Shown here: positions 5,124 to 5,245 of the stretch, in pieces
Layout of the letters: the number at the start of each line of letters is the position of its first letter
Position numbering within the stretch: position 1 is the first letter of the stretch
NCBI GenBank assembly: GCA_026984275.1
Contig: JALSSM010000031.1
Location: 1 to 5,245, forward strand
Reading direction: 5' to 3'
Length of the DNA: 5,245 bases
Origin: Gammaproteobacteria bacterium
Lineage (GTDB): Bacteria; Pseudomonadota; Gammaproteobacteria; CAJXQU01
Notes under the pieces: model-generated
The model's input: the letters and a program-made list of their open reading frames with translations, nothing else
The model's database searches: none
What the model was told of the DNA's origin: nothing
Made by a program: the position numbers and the translations under genes

Positions 5124-5225
5124 CCAGCACGCCTCTTTTAGCGACTCTCGGCGTTGGAGCTGCTTACAATAGCTCGCTATTGCTGCGCATCTCCGCCTTG
5201 ATAGTCACTAAAAGCGGCGCACTGG
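5124..5225. repeat. 102-bp imperfect palindrome, dispersed-repeat or MITE-like
   Basis: CCAG at 5124-5127 pairs with CTGG at 5222-5225, and CAATAG at 5167-5172 pairs with CTATTG at 5177-5182 around a CTCG loop. Both pairs share the same centre (5174.5), so this is one structure of two 49-bp arms. Between them, GCC-CTTTTAG-GACT-TC aligns without gaps with a few mismatches, several of which would be G-U pairs in RNA. Inner GGCG and GGAG-TGC segments align after a 2-3 nt shift. There is no T-run and no coding frame, so a simple terminator is not the best explanation. The size and full-length symmetry fit a small non-autonomous element or a dispersed intergenic repeat. I cannot name the family. 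Confidence 0.65.
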
Positions 5226-5245
5226 ACAAAACACGCCAGATGATT

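Overview
This window looks like chromosomal DNA of a motile gammaproteobacterium of moderate GC content. The clues are a chemotaxis receptor behind a FliA-type (sigma-28) promoter, an NqrB/RnfD-family membrane protein, a YcbX-like MOSC protein, an outer-membrane-type lipoprotein, REP-like palindromes and a very high density of GATC. I cannot name the genus. No phage, CRISPR, rRNA or tRNA gene is visible. The genes are mostly housekeeping or accessory single genes and short operons.

Layout, left to right. (1) 1-1133, minus strand: a two-gene unit. The upstream gene encodes a stand-alone NqrB/RnfD-type membrane protein of 281 aa. It overlaps by 26 bp the start of a secreted DUF2330 protein, whose 3' part lies beyond the left edge. 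(2) 1201-1647, plus strand: a small DUF123 / GIY-YIG-like protein, divergent from (1). Its last 12 codons lie in a REP-like palindrome that is half of an inverted pair at 1611-1703 (REPIN-like). (3) 1713-2837, minus strand: a two-gene unit with a 12-bp gap. First comes an exported four-cysteine protein of unknown function, then a lipoprotein with an NTF2-like (DUF4878-type) domain and a long C-terminal coiled coil. (4) 2902-3684, plus strand: a MOSC-domain (YcbX/mARC-like) protein without a ferredoxin domain, divergent from (3) across 64 bp. (5) 3674-4876, minus strand: a methyl-accepting chemotaxis protein with two membrane helices and no periplasmic sensor domain. It overlaps the MOSC gene tail-to-tail by 11 bp and is preceded by a near-consensus sigma-28 promoter. 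(6) 4877-5245: a 369-bp gene-free stretch holding that promoter, an AT-rich tract with a small inverted repeat, and a 102-bp imperfect palindrome at 5124-5225 that resembles a dispersed repeat or MITE-like element.

The most interesting items are the orphan RnfD-like protein coupled to DUF2330, in which the usual flavinylated threonine is replaced (SGAL instead of S/T-GAT); the REP pair supplying the end of a coding sequence; the uncharacterised envelope pair at 1713-2837; and the 102-bp palindrome at the right edge. I see no clear evidence for a wholly new multi-gene system. The RnfD-like/DUF2330 pair is the nearest candidate.
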